A stretch of DNA of 64,000 nucleotides from Sphingomonas hengshuiensis (GTDB taxonomy: Bacteria; Pseudomonadota; Alphaproteobacteria; Sphingomonadales; Sphingomonadaceae): NCBI RefSeq assembly GCF_000935025.1, contig NZ_CP010836.1, positions 868,001 through 932,000 on the forward strand, given 5' to 3'. Below the pieces are notes generated by a model. It did no database searches and had not been told where the DNA came from. It was given only the letters and a program-made list of their open reading frames with translations. The translations under genes and the position numbers were made by a program. How positions within the stretch are numbered: position 1 is the stretch's first letter; the number at the start of each line of letters is the position of its first letter. Shown here in pieces: positions 15,034-23,535 of this stretch.

Positions 15034-18000
15034 TCAGAAGATACGGGTCTGCTTGTGGTGGCCCACGCGGAAGCCGTGCTTTTCGCCCAGCGCCCCCATG
15101 GCATCGACGTCGCAGGGCTGGATGTTCCCGTAGGAACAGCTGGCGTGCCCCTCCTCCAGGCCCAGCAGGATGGTTTCGGACAGGCAGGCATAGGCCATGC
15201 CGTCGGCCAGGCGCATGCCCCTGACCGGCATCACCTCGGCGTTGGGCAGGGCAACCTCACCCCCCAGCAGCACGGTGATTCCGCGGTCGTTGTCGAACAG
15301 GTCGTCGCGGCAGTTCATCGGGACGGAGATGTCGCAGACGATGGCGCCCGGCTTGCAGTGCTCCGGCCCCAGAAAAGGCTCCGCCGCGTTGGTTGCCACC
15401 ACCAGGAGGTCGCAGTCGCCGAGCGCGTCCAGCGCGTCCACCACCTGCAGTGCGGGTGGCGATCCAAGGTCCCGCCAATGCTGGTGAAAGCGCGGCCAGG
15501 GGCGGGCCGGGGCGCCGTCACCGGCGGCCCCTGCCGCCGCCGCGACCGCGCGTTCGAAGCCGCTGCGTGGCGTGCCCCCGTCTGCCAGTTCGCTCAGCGT
15601 ATGGCGCAGCACGGAATCGGCAGCGCGCTCCGCCTTGCGCACGCCGCGCGCATGGTCGCCGCCGTACAGCAACAGCCGGCCGGCATGCCGCGTGAAGCAT
15701 TGGGCATAGGCGCTGCAGATGTTGCCGCCGGCACCGATGATCCCGATGGTCAGGTCGCGCGTGTCCCAGCCGCGCTCGCGCGCCATGGCCAGTACCGCCT
15801 GCACCCCGACGTAAACGGTGTAGCTATTGCCGGTGGTGATGATGGTCGCGTCGTCGGGCACGCTCTGGCCATTCTTCGTCAGGATCGAGGTGTACTGGCC
15901 CAGTCCGACCACGGCGCAGCCGAATTCGTTGCGCAGGGTGGCGACGCCGCGATGGCACAGGGCCTGCAGACGGCTTTCGTCCTGGTTCAGCAGCGCGCGG
16001 CGGATCATGCCCGAGGTCACGGGAATACCAGCGAACACCACGCTGGCCTGCCCCCCGTGCGACGCAGTGATCGTGCGCCGGCCCAGCACGATCGGCTCGG
16101 TCACCGGCAGCATGCGCTCCAGCAGATCTTCCAGCGTGTCGGTGTCCAGCAGCGCCAGCGACGGGTCGGCCACGCGCAGGTGCGCGGCGTCGATGTAGTG
16201 GGTCAGGAAACCGACGCGGCGCATCCCCGCGGCCGGCGGCTCCAGCGCGATCTCGCCCTGGCGGAAGTCGCCCAGAGGGCGCAGGCCGCGCGTGTCCTCG
16301 GGCAGGGCGAATTCGATGAGCTTGTAGATATCCTCGTTGTCCACGATGCGGCACAACTGGTCGAAGGCCGCAAGGACGCGCTCGATCTCCGTGGCCTTGA
16401 TATAGGCGGAGGGCTGGATGCGGATGACGGTCGAGGCGGCCAGTGCCGGTGCAACGCGGATGCCGTGCTCGTGCAGGAGATGGCCGGCCAGTACGTAGCC
16501 CATATATCCGCTGCGGGCGAGCAGCTGCAGGCCATAGCTCTGGCGCAGCTTCATGTCGGCGAAGGCGATGCCCAGCATCAGGCCCTCGCCCCGCACGTCG
16601 CGGATCACCTGAGGATAGCGCGTGCGCAGGGCTTCGAAGCCGGCCCTCAACTGGCCGCCCCGCGCCTGCACGGCGTCACCCAGCTGGCGCGCGATCACCA
16701 GCGCTTTCCGGGCGATGCCACAGGACGGGTCGTCCTCCACGTTGGTGGAGGTGTGCAGCAGGCCGAAGCGCGGCAGATAGTGTTCCCGCGTGACGGCACA
16801 GGCGGCGATCTTGGCCAGGCCCCCGCCCAGCGATTTGCCCAGCAGATAATAGTCGCCGACCAGTCCCATGCGGCTGGACGCCAGCAGCGCCCCGGTGCGG
16901 TAGAAGCCGGTCTGGATTTCATCCACCACCACCGGCACGCCGGCGGCGCGGACCGCCGCCACCAGTGCCATGGCGGCTTCGGGCGGGACAGGGATGACGC
17001 CGGCCTCGCCCTGGATGGGTTCGAGGAACAGCGCGGCATAGGCGTTGAAGGTTTCGTGCTGGCAGGTGACCCGGCCATCGACGACGGTGCCGGGCAGGAT
17101 CAGGGTGTACGCGCCGGCGGCGACCAGGGCGTGCGCCGCCGCTGGATCGGCACTGAGGCGCTGCCAGTCGAAGAAATTGGTCTCGGTGCCGCCGCGCAGG
17201 AAGGGGTCGCGGAACAGCGGCTTGTGGGTCAGCGCCAGCGCGCCCATGGTCTTGCCGTGGAAGGCGCCCTGCGCCGCCAGGAAACGGGGGGCGGCGGCGA
17301 CGACGGCCCTTGCGTTGCTTGCCCGCACGGCGGCGGCGAAGGCGTCGAAACTGGTATGGGCGTGGCCGTCCAGGATCAGTTCGAGGGTTCCGCCCAGCCG
17401 TTTGGCCGCCGCCTCGGCAGCGCGGATGCGGGCCAGCCGGCGTTCCACCTGTTCGGCAAAGGCGTCCAGCCGCGCCAGCTGGGCCATGCGCGCGTGCTTG
17501 GCGGCGGCCTCCACCGCCTCCGCGCCGGAATTGCCCAGGGTTATCACGAAGTGGCGGCCGGTGGCGGCGTGCAGTTCGGCATCCAGGTCGCGGCACAGCA
17601 GCCCGGCTTCGCCCCGGATGGACATCTGCGCGTGAGTCGGCATTTCCTGCCGCAGCTGGGAAATCGCCAGGCGGCGCAGCTCCGGATGGTTGTGCCCGAG
17701 GATCAGCGAGCCGTAGCCGCCCGCGATATCCAGCACCTCAACCTCGTCGCCCGCTTCATCGCGGTAGCAGAGATAGTCGTCATGGGCCCGGACGTAGGGC
17801 TTATCCAGGCTGAGGATGCGCAGCAGCTCGGCCGTTTGGGGGCGGGCAAATTCGGCATAGCCCTGCAAGGCGGCGGCATCGTGGTCGCGAATGTCCGCGA
17901 TCTCGGCATGCCGCCGGCTCAAATCCGCCGAGGCGGCGATGTCGGCGGACAGCGCGGGCGAAAGCGCCCCGAGGGAATCGTCGTCGAGGGTATCCACGGG

Positions 18001-18042
18001 GCGTCCACCTCCCTTCTGTCGCGGAAAGGCGTTGGCCGTCAT
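15034..18042 (-). CDS. Fused class III aminotransferase / acyl-ACP-reductase-like protein
   Basis: This 1002-residue two-part protein is the centre of the cluster. Residues ~60-520 are a PLP class III aminotransferase: NSGAEAVEAAAKHAR, the PLP-binding VVDEIQTGF, and the Schiff-base Lys403 in LLGKSLGGGL. Residues ~600-1000 resemble cyanobacterial long-chain acyl-ACP reductase: VVGLGQYTSIL, ITTGNSYTVYV, the NAD(P)-binding IGIIGAGGNICSAY near 765, and YACLSETILLGLE followed by MGALGEKHGF. Together they could reduce an acyl thioester to an aldehyde and transaminate it to a long-chain amine. TamH of tambjamine synthesis is a known bifunctional enzyme with this chemistry. ATG 18042 overlaps the upstream stop codon. 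Confidence 0.83.
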   Translation of the reverse strand: MTANAFPRQKGGGRPVDTLDDDSLGALSPALSADIAASADLSRRHAEIADIRDHDAAALQGYAEFARPQTAELLRILSLDKPYVRAHDDYLCYRDEAGDEVEVLDIAGGYGSLILGHNHPELRRLAISQLRQEMPTHAQMSIRGEAGLLCRDLDAELHAATGRHFVITLGNSGAEAVEAAAKHARMAQLARLDAFAEQVERRLARIRAAEAAAKRLGGTLELILDGHAHTSFDAFAAAVRASNARAVVAAAPRFLAAQGAFHGKTMGALALTHKPLFRDPFLRGGTETNFFDWQRLSADPAAAHALVAAGAYTLILPGTVVDGRVTCQHETFNAYAALFLEPIQGEAGVIPVPPEAAMALVAAVRAAGVPVVVDEIQTGFYRTGALLASSRMGLVGDYYLLGKSLGGGLAKIAACAVTREHYLPRFGLLHTSTNVEDDPSCGIARKALVIARQLGDAVQARGGQLRAGFEALRTRYPQVIRDVRGEGLMLGIAFADMKLRQSYGLQLLARSGYMGYVLAGHLLHEHGIRVAPALAASTVIRIQPSAYIKATEIERVLAAFDQLCRIVDNEDIYKLIEFALPEDTRGLRPLGDFRQGEIALEPPAAGMRRVGFLTHYIDAAHLRVADPSLALLDTDTLEDLLERMLPVTEPIVLGRRTITASHGGQASVVFAGIPVTSGMIRRALLNQDESRLQALCHRGVATLRNEFGCAVVGLGQYTSILTKNGQSVPDDATIITTGNSYTVYVGVQAVLAMARERGWDTRDLTIGIIGAGGNICSAYAQCFTRHAGRLLLYGGDHARGVRKAERAADSVLRHTLSELADGGTPRSGFERAVAAAAGAAGDGAPARPWPRFHQHWRDLGSPPALQVVDALDALGDCDLLVVATNAAEPFLGPEHCKPGAIVCDISVPMNCRDDLFDNDRGITVLLGGEVALPNAEVMPVRGMRLADGMAYACLSETILLGLEEGHASCSYGNIQPCDVDAMGALGEKHGFRVGHHKQTRIF

Positions 18043-19640
18043 CGGCCGTCCCGCCATTGCTTCAGCAGCCACAGGTAACAGCCGACCAGGGCGATCCCGA
18101 CCGGCCAGGCCACCGGCACGCCGACCCAGACCGGCAGCGAGCCGGCGCTCAGCAGCACGCTCAGGCCGACAGTGACGATAGCCACGGAGAGTATCCGCAC
18201 ATGGCGGTCGTTGAGGTGCTGGTCGCGGGCGGAGGCGCGGGTTTCGACGTTGAAGACATAGCGCCCGGCGAACAGCTCGCCCAGCAGATGCTCCAGTCGC
18301 TCGGGCGCGCGTTTCAGCAACTCGGCGAGGCTGCCGGCGATGCCCTGCACTTCCTGCGGGCTGAGCGGCGCCAGCAGTTCGCGCATCTGCAGGGCGGGGA
18401 AGAAATCGGCACCGACCCGACGCAGGTCGGTGCGCGCGCCCAGCATCCCGGTCACGGTCTCGGCGGTCAGCAGCGCGCGGTATAGCGCCAGCGAGTCCGT
18501 GGAAACGCGCATGTGCGCGCTGCGGGCGGCGCGAACGATCTGCATCAGCCAGATGTGAGTCTCGCCGCCGCCGGAACCGTCCTCGCTGGCCGCAGGCGCG
18601 CGGCGCCTGGCGGTCCATACGCTGGTGGCGGCGTAGAATTCGCGCTTGAAGACTTCGGGGCGCGAGGCGTCGGTGCTTTCCAGCAGCGCGCCCGCCGCCT
18701 GATACAGCGCATCGGCATCGTCGCGGACAATGGCACCGAAATAGCGCAGCAGCCGCTGGCGCATGGTGGCTTCAAGGTCGCGGCACAGCCCGAAGTCGAT
18801 CATGCCCAGGCGACCGTCGGGAAGCAGCATGAGGTTGCCGGGGTGAAGATCGACGGCGAAGAAGCGATGGTCGAAGATCTGGGTCAGGCAGGTGTCGAGC
18901 AACCGATAGGCCAGGCGTTCGCGCTCATAGCCCAGTTCCTGCAGGCAGGCGGTGCGCTGCGGGTCGCCGCTTTGTTCGGCGCGGATGATGCGGCTGAGCG
19001 CGATACCGTCCAGGAACTCGCAGGTCAGCACGCCCTCGCCGCTCAGCTCCGGATAGGGTTCGGGGATATGGATGCCGTCGGCGCCGACATGGTTGGCGTG
19101 CATCCGGGTGAGGTTGTCCAGCTCCCGCTTGAAATCGAGTTCCTGGCGCAGCCAGAGGGCCATTTCCTCCACCGCCTCGCGCGGGGAAGCGATCAGTTGG
19201 GCACCGGCGCGTTCCAGCAATGCCGCAAGCCGCGCCGCGCGGCGCAGGTCGCGTTCCACGCGTTCGGCAATGCCGCGCCGACGGATTTTCACGACCACCT
19301 CGCGCCCGTCGTGCAGGCGGGCGCGGTGCGCCTGGGCGATCGATCCGCTGCCCACGGGCTGGGGGCGGACATGCGCGAATAGCAGGTCCGGATCCTGGCC
19401 CAGCCCCTCCGCCAGCAATGCCCGCGCCTCGTCCCACGGCATGGGGTGGGTGTCGTCCAGCAACCCCAGCAGCGCAGCGCCATATTCCGCCGGGATCAGG
19501 TCCGGGCGCAGGGCAAGGAACTGTCCGAGCTTCATGAAGATCGGGCCCAGCCGCTCCAGGCGGGCGCGGAAGGCCTCCGGCGTGCCGATCAGGCTGCGTT
19601 CGACGCTGTTCAGGGCGCGTGCCTCGGCCAGGCCCATCAT
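18039..19640 (-). CDS. UbiB/ABC1-family atypical kinase (second copy)
   Basis: This 533-residue protein of the UbiB/AarF/ABC1 family has the KxGQ motif in IFMKLGQFLALRPDLIP, the Ala/Gly-rich loop PVGSGSIAQAH, the VVVKI lysine strand, the catalytic AVDLHPGN and the metal-binding MIDFGLC. Two hydrophobic segments at the C-terminus (VAIVTVGLSVLLSAG and VGIALVGCYLWLL) should anchor it in the membrane. UbiB proteins are ATPases that help extract or handle isoprenoid or lipid precursors. It overlaps the fusion gene by 4 nt and starts 1 nt after the first UbiB copy. The paired copies suggest two different lipid intermediates or a heterodimer. Confidence 0.88.
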   Translation of the reverse strand: MMGLAEARALNSVERSLIGTPEAFRARLERLGPIFMKLGQFLALRPDLIPAEYGAALLGLLDDTHPMPWDEARALLAEGLGQDPDLLFAHVRPQPVGSGSIAQAHRARLHDGREVVVKIRRRGIAERVERDLRRAARLAALLERAGAQLIASPREAVEEMALWLRQELDFKRELDNLTRMHANHVGADGIHIPEPYPELSGEGVLTCEFLDGIALSRIIRAEQSGDPQRTACLQELGYERERLAYRLLDTCLTQIFDHRFFAVDLHPGNLMLLPDGRLGMIDFGLCRDLEATMRQRLLRYFGAIVRDDADALYQAAGALLESTDASRPEVFKREFYAATSVWTARRRAPAASEDGSGGGETHIWLMQIVRAARSAHMRVSTDSLALYRALLTAETVTGMLGARTDLRRVGADFFPALQMRELLAPLSPQEVQGIAGSLAELLKRAPERLEHLLGELFAGRYVFNVETRASARDQHLNDRHVRILSVAIVTVGLSVLLSAGSLPVWVGVPVAWPVGIALVGCYLWLLKQWRDGR

Positions 19641-19641
19641 G

Positions 19642-21216
19642 TCAGGCGGCCCCCGGCAGAGGCTTCAGAAGCCAGAAGACACCGCCCAGCAGGACCAGCA
19701 GCAGGACCAGGTGGTACGCGGCCCGATCGCGCTGACGCCGGCTCTGATCGGACCATAGCCGGCGCACGCGCCGGTCCCGCACCGTGGCGCCGCTGGCCAG
19801 CCTGGTGGCGATGCGGCGGCGGGCGGTGGAGCGTGCCGGGTCGATCACGGCGTCCGGCGCGCCATAGAGGGCCGGCAGACGCGCCGTGTCCTTCCCCTGC
19901 GACCGGAAGAACAGCGCCATCTCCGCGAACAGATCGACATGGGCGCCAAGCTTCAGCGCGCTGGCGTCCAGCATGTACAGCGCGCGCCAGTACAGCAGGG
20001 TGCTGCTGCCGCCGCGCAGGCCGTGGCGTCGGGCGGCGTCGATGATCTCGCCGCTGTGGTTGCCCAGGTGGCGCGCCTTGAGGGAGGAGCTGGGGTCCAT
20101 CGACGCGCGATACCAGGCGCGCAGCCGGTCCTTGGTCTCGCGCTCGAAGGCGCGCCAGTCGGTCCTGTCGGTGGCGGCGACATATTGTTGGCGCACGCAA
20201 TCATAGCAGCCATCGACGTCGCCGATGCTGATGCGCTGTATCTGGCGCGCCAGGACGCAGCGCTGACGGGGGTGCAGCGCACCGAAGATGCCGAAATCGA
20301 CAAAGGTCACCTGGTTGTCCAGACCGACGATGACATTGCCCGGATGCGGGTCGCCGTGGAAAAAACCGCGGGAAAACAGCTGGTGCAGCACGGACTGCAC
20401 CAGGTTATGGCTGAAAAGGGAGAGGTCCAGGCTCGGGAAGGTCCGGCGAAGTTCGGCCTCCGCCTCCGGGCCATCCCCCAGTTGCTCCATCCGCGCCAGT
20501 ACCTTGCCCAGGGTGGGGCCTTCGATGAATTCGCTGGTCAGGACGCGCCGGCTGGTCAGGTCCCAATGAATGCGCGGGAAGCGTTCCCAGGGGCCGGCCT
20601 CGCGGCGCAGGCGTTCCGCGACATGCCCTTCCTGGGTGAAGTCGAGCTCGCCCCGCGTCCACTGCGCGAACTCCTCCACGGTTTCGCGCACGGAGAACAC
20701 CGACGACAGTCCCAGACGGTCCAGCATGCCGCCATAGGCCGCCAGCAGGCGCATGTCGGCCTCGAAGATCGGCCCGATGCCCGGACGCTGCACCTTGACG
20801 GCCACCTTCTCACCGGCGCGCGTCCAGGCGACGTGAACCTGGGCTACCGAAGCCGACGCGATGGGCACCGGATCCAGCCGATCGTAGAGATGTTCGGGTG
20901 CGGCCCCCAGCTCCGCCGCGATCACCGCGTGAATGTCGGCGAAAGGGACGGGTTCCACCGCCTCGAACAGGCGCGCCAGTTCCTGGCACAGGGCCGGCGG
21001 CAAGATGTCGAAACGCATGGCCATGAACTGGCCGAACTTGAGATAGGTCAGGCCGAGATCCTCGATCGCCCGGCGGATAGCGGGATAGAGCCGGGCGCTG
21101 GTCGGTCGCGGCAGCACGGGCGCCAGCCGATGCAGCAGCACCCAAGCCAGGCGCGCGGCCCTGCGCAGGGTGCGCGGCAAGGTTGGGCCAGGGCGCGGTT
21201 GAGCCATGGTCTGCAT
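19642..21216 (-). CDS. UbiB/ABC1-family atypical kinase (first copy)
   Basis: This protein of about 524 residues is a second UbiB/ABC1 kinase-like member. It has LKFGQFMAMRFDILP, the loop PIASASVAQVH, the lysine strand VAVKVQRPG, the catalytic FHGDPHPGN and VDFGIFG. The C-terminus has one clear hydrophobic segment, LVLLLVLLGGVFWLL. The frame opens at a TTG (21234); ATG 21216 and ATG 21207 are both reasonable starts and neither has a strong ribosome-binding site. It is the second gene of the predicted operon, after the phasin-like gene. Isoprenoid or lipid handling at the membrane is the expected role. Confidence 0.87.
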   Translation of the reverse strand: MQTMAQPRPGPTLPRTLRRAARLAWVLLHRLAPVLPRPTSARLYPAIRRAIEDLGLTYLKFGQFMAMRFDILPPALCQELARLFEAVEPVPFADIHAVIAAELGAAPEHLYDRLDPVPIASASVAQVHVAWTRAGEKVAVKVQRPGIGPIFEADMRLLAAYGGMLDRLGLSSVFSVRETVEEFAQWTRGELDFTQEGHVAERLRREAGPWERFPRIHWDLTSRRVLTSEFIEGPTLGKVLARMEQLGDGPEAEAELRRTFPSLDLSLFSHNLVQSVLHQLFSRGFFHGDPHPGNVIVGLDNQVTFVDFGIFGALHPRQRCVLARQIQRISIGDVDGCYDCVRQQYVAATDRTDWRAFERETKDRLRAWYRASMDPSSSLKARHLGNHSGEIIDAARRHGLRGGSSTLLYWRALYMLDASALKLGAHVDLFAEMALFFRSQGKDTARLPALYGAPDAVIDPARSTARRRIATRLASGATVRDRRVRRLWSDQSRRQRDRAAYHLVLLLVLLGGVFWLLKPLPGAA

Positions 21217-21358
21217 GATGTGCGTCGATCCCAAAGGGCAAATCGGGTACGCAAACAGACGCTCCGGGCCGTCGCGCTACCGCCGCCATCCTGGCGGGGT
21301 ATGGACGGAAGGAAGACGCGCGGGTCCGGTGCCGCGACCTGGACCCGGGACCGGGAGA

Positions 21359-21790
21359 TCAGGACTTGGCAGCGGTTCGATGGGCTTTGGTGAACCGTTC
21401 GGCCATGCGGCCGGGCACCTCCGTCGCGCGGCCCAGCGCCCGCAGATAGCCTTTGTAGATGTCGGGGAGCACGCGGTTCAGGGTCTTTCCCAGATCGTCC
21501 TGGTTGGTGCGGCCGTTGGCGGTGGCCTCGTCGTTCAGCTTGACCAGAATGTCGGCTCCCGACTGTAGCAGTTCGGCGCTGGCGGCGTTGACGCCCTGCA
21601 CGATCCTGTACAACTCATCGAGGGCCGTGTTGTTGGTGTCGTTGGCGACGGAGTTGATCTCGTCCCGCATATCCTCAGCCGTCTGAGTTGCGGACCCCGA
21701 AGTTGCGCTTGACCTGGCGCTCAACTCTTCGCGCAGACGCGTAACTTCTGCCTGTAGTTCATCGGTCGTTTGGGCTTTTGGTGTCGCCAT
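21359..21790 (-). CDS. Phasin-like amphipathic helical protein
   Basis: This 143-residue protein has no signal peptide. It starts with a coiled-coil-like stretch (TDELQAEVTRLREELSA) and continues with long amphipathic helices. It resembles phasins or other lipid-droplet and polymer-coat proteins in size and pattern, but I see no diagnostic motif. ATG 21790 has AGGAG 9 nt upstream. It would be the first gene of the lipid cluster, 125 nt or more before the first UbiB copy, and directly follows an AT-rich promoter region. A carrier or coat for a hydrophobic product is an inference from context. Confidence 0.65.
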   Translation of the reverse strand: MATPKAQTTDELQAEVTRLREELSARSSATSGSATQTAEDMRDEINSVANDTNNTALDELYRIVQGVNAASAELLQSGADILVKLNDEATANGRTNQDDLGKTLNRVLPDIYKGYLRALGRATEVPGRMAERFTKAHRTAAKS

Positions 21791-21840
21791 GGCGCCATGC
21801 TCCTAAATTCGACGGGAACGAACAATTGCTGATATGTTTC

Positions 21841-21868
21841 AAAGTATCGAAGAACAAAAATATGTAAA
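21841..21868 (-). promoter_or_regulatory. Candidate sigma-70-type promoter of the lipid cluster
   Basis: The reverse strand reads TTTACA (21868-21863), a 16-nt spacer, then TACTTT (21846-21841), about 50 nt before the ATG of the phasin-like gene. It sits in an unusually AT-rich stretch (about 21830-22020) that contrasts with the GC-rich coding DNA. The -10 match is imperfect, so the exact site is provisional. Confidence 0.45.
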
Positions 21869-22079
21869 GTGACAAAAATGTGAATTCAGTACATTTATTG
21901 TTATCGATATTGGCGGATATTTCTATCCATTATGGACTAAAATAAGGTGTTTTGAACACGGCGAATTTCGAAATGACTTGTTGTCACCTAAAGGTCGGTT
22001 GCAACGCTGAGGTTGGAACTGGTCGATCACTTCCAGGAGATGGTGGTGGCCAAAGTCGATCTATCGGTATGAATAACGA

Positions 22080-22814
22080 TCAGAGCGTGGCCTTCACCAG
22101 CAGGGCAAGGCCGTAGAGGCCGATAAAGGACGTAAAGGCGCGGTCGTAGCCGCGATTGTCGAGCCCGTCGAAGACGCGCCGCCCTACCAGCCAGTGGACA
22201 CAGAAAGCCACGCCGGCGGCCAGCAGGCTGTGCCAGGATAGCATCGTCGGCTGGAAGGCCGCCAGCACGCCGAGTTGGACGATGCCGAACGCCAGATAAT
22301 AGTTGGCGACGATGCCACGCACCGCCTTTTTCCCCGACGCGACGGTGGCGGCGTAGAGGGACAACAGGCTGCCGCCCATGTTGGTGAAGCCGTGCAGGGC
22401 GCCCATGGCGACGAGATAGCCACGCTCCGATCGCCCGATGGTGGCCTGCACCCGGTCGCGCAGCGGCGGGCTGAGGCGCAATAGAGCGGCGGCGCACATG
22501 GCGAGGCCGATGGGCAGATCAAGACGGAAGCGCAATTGCAGGTACAGGGACAGTGCCAGCACCGGCACCAGGATACCGATGCACCACAAGGGCTTAAGCC
22601 CGCGCCAAGTCGTGCGCACCTGGCCCGGCGCCTCCATAACCTGGAGCAGCGAAATGGTGGCAGAGGCCGGCAGCAGCCACCCCAGGGTCGCGCCGAACGT
22701 CAGCCCGAGCAGCAAAAGCGTCGGCGTCCCAAACACCAGCAGCCCCATGCCGAACACCGACTGCACCACGGCCAGCGCCGCGATCAGGCTGACCGCCAAG
22801 ATCGGATTTTCCAT
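22080..22814 (-). CDS. TauE/SafE-family membrane permease
   Basis: This 244-residue protein has seven to eight hydrophobic helices and the family's N-terminal pattern QSVFGMGLLVFGTPTLLLLG. A repeated internal segment, HGFTNMGGSLLSLY, corresponds to the second half of the internally duplicated fold. TauE/SafE proteins export sulfite, sulfoacetate or related organic anions, or move formate-like compounds; the substrate here is unknown. It lies upstream of the lipid cluster on the same strand but is separated from it by about 290 nt with its own promoter region, so it is probably independent. Confidence 0.8.
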   Translation of the reverse strand: MENPILAVSLIAALAVVQSVFGMGLLVFGTPTLLLLGLTFGATLGWLLPASATISLLQVMEAPGQVRTTWRGLKPLWCIGILVPVLALSLYLQLRFRLDLPIGLAMCAAALLRLSPPLRDRVQATIGRSERGYLVAMGALHGFTNMGGSLLSLYAATVASGKKAVRGIVANYYLAFGIVQLGVLAAFQPTMLSWHSLLAAGVAFCVHWLVGRRVFDGLDNRGYDRAFTSFIGLYGLALLVKATL

Positions 22815-23223
22815 CCCCGCTTGCCCTCCGAACGCTTGGATCGCAAAATCTAGCGCTCCTCCCCGGGGTATTACGAGTTGGATTGCAGCCTATTTGGTGG
22901 ATGTTTGCGAGATGGGCACGACGAAATCTCGTTCGCAGCAGGAGACGTACAGAGATCGCCTGGGGAAGTTTTTCATGCGTTTCGGACGCGGCCTACGCCA
23001 ACGGCACGGCCCTCTGGTAGACCCCCGGCGCCGAAAAGCCGGGCTCCTGCACGCGGGAGGCGCACCGCACTGCCCCAGGAGCGGGCATCGTCCGCCTGCG
23101 CTTGGCCGCAGTCGGGGAACCTAAAGCCGCAGCATGATTTGGCAATGCTGGGCCTCCGATCACGGGGGGACTTAGCGCGCTTTGCGCAATGGGCTGGGAA
23201 ACGAGCCAGAAGGGAGCATCGAC
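22815..23223. other. Intergenic stretch without a convincing gene
   Basis: These 409 bases lie between the divergent permease and DUF2934 genes. Open frames here are short or biased and lack ribosome-binding sites. No hairpin with a T-run or tRNA was found. It presumably holds promoters for both neighbours, but no clear site could be assigned. Confidence 0.5.
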
Positions 23224-23529
23224 ATGACGGACGATCAACAGCGACTGCGCGAGCGTGCTTATGCGCTTTGGGAAGCGCAAGGCCGCCCGGACGGCATGGC
23301 GCATGCGCATTGGGATCAGGCGAGCCAGGAGATTGCGCGGGAGGATGAGGGCAGGGGCGCAGCGCATGTGCAAACCCGGGCGGTGAAACGGACGAAGCCC
23401 AAGGCTGCGGCTCCTTCTCAAAGCGCGACGCCGGACGGATCGACACCAACGGCGGGCAAAGCGAGCGGACGCAAGAAAAGCGCGTTGGCTTCGCCCACCA
23501 AGAAGGGCGGACGCGTTACGAACGGATGA
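23224..23529 (+). CDS. DUF2934 domain protein
   Basis: This 101-residue protein begins with the DUF2934 motif: LRERAYALWEAQGRPDG and then HWDQA. The rest is a lysine-, alanine- and serine-rich tail of low complexity that looks disordered. ATG 23224 follows GGGAG, and the frame is also open upstream, but the start fits the domain edge. DUF2934 proteins are common in alphaproteobacteria, often near stress and glucan genes. The function is unknown. It ends 6 nt from the convergent otsA stop, so their transcripts could overlap. Confidence 0.8.
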   Translation: MTDDQQRLRERAYALWEAQGRPDGMAHAHWDQASQEIAREDEGRGAAHVQTRAVKRTKPKAAAPSQSATPDGSTPTAGKASGRKKSALASPTKKGGRVTNG

Positions 23530-23535
23530 TGCGCT

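Noticed and set aside
13471..18078. Plus-strand open frame of 1535 codons
   Set aside because: It lies opposite the PEP-synthase-like and fusion genes, reads as biased low-diversity protein, and has no motifs. It is a GC-rich shadow of the real minus-strand genes.
22912..23124. Small plus-strand frame before the DUF2934 gene
   Set aside because: About 70 biased residues without a good start; nothing in context supports it.
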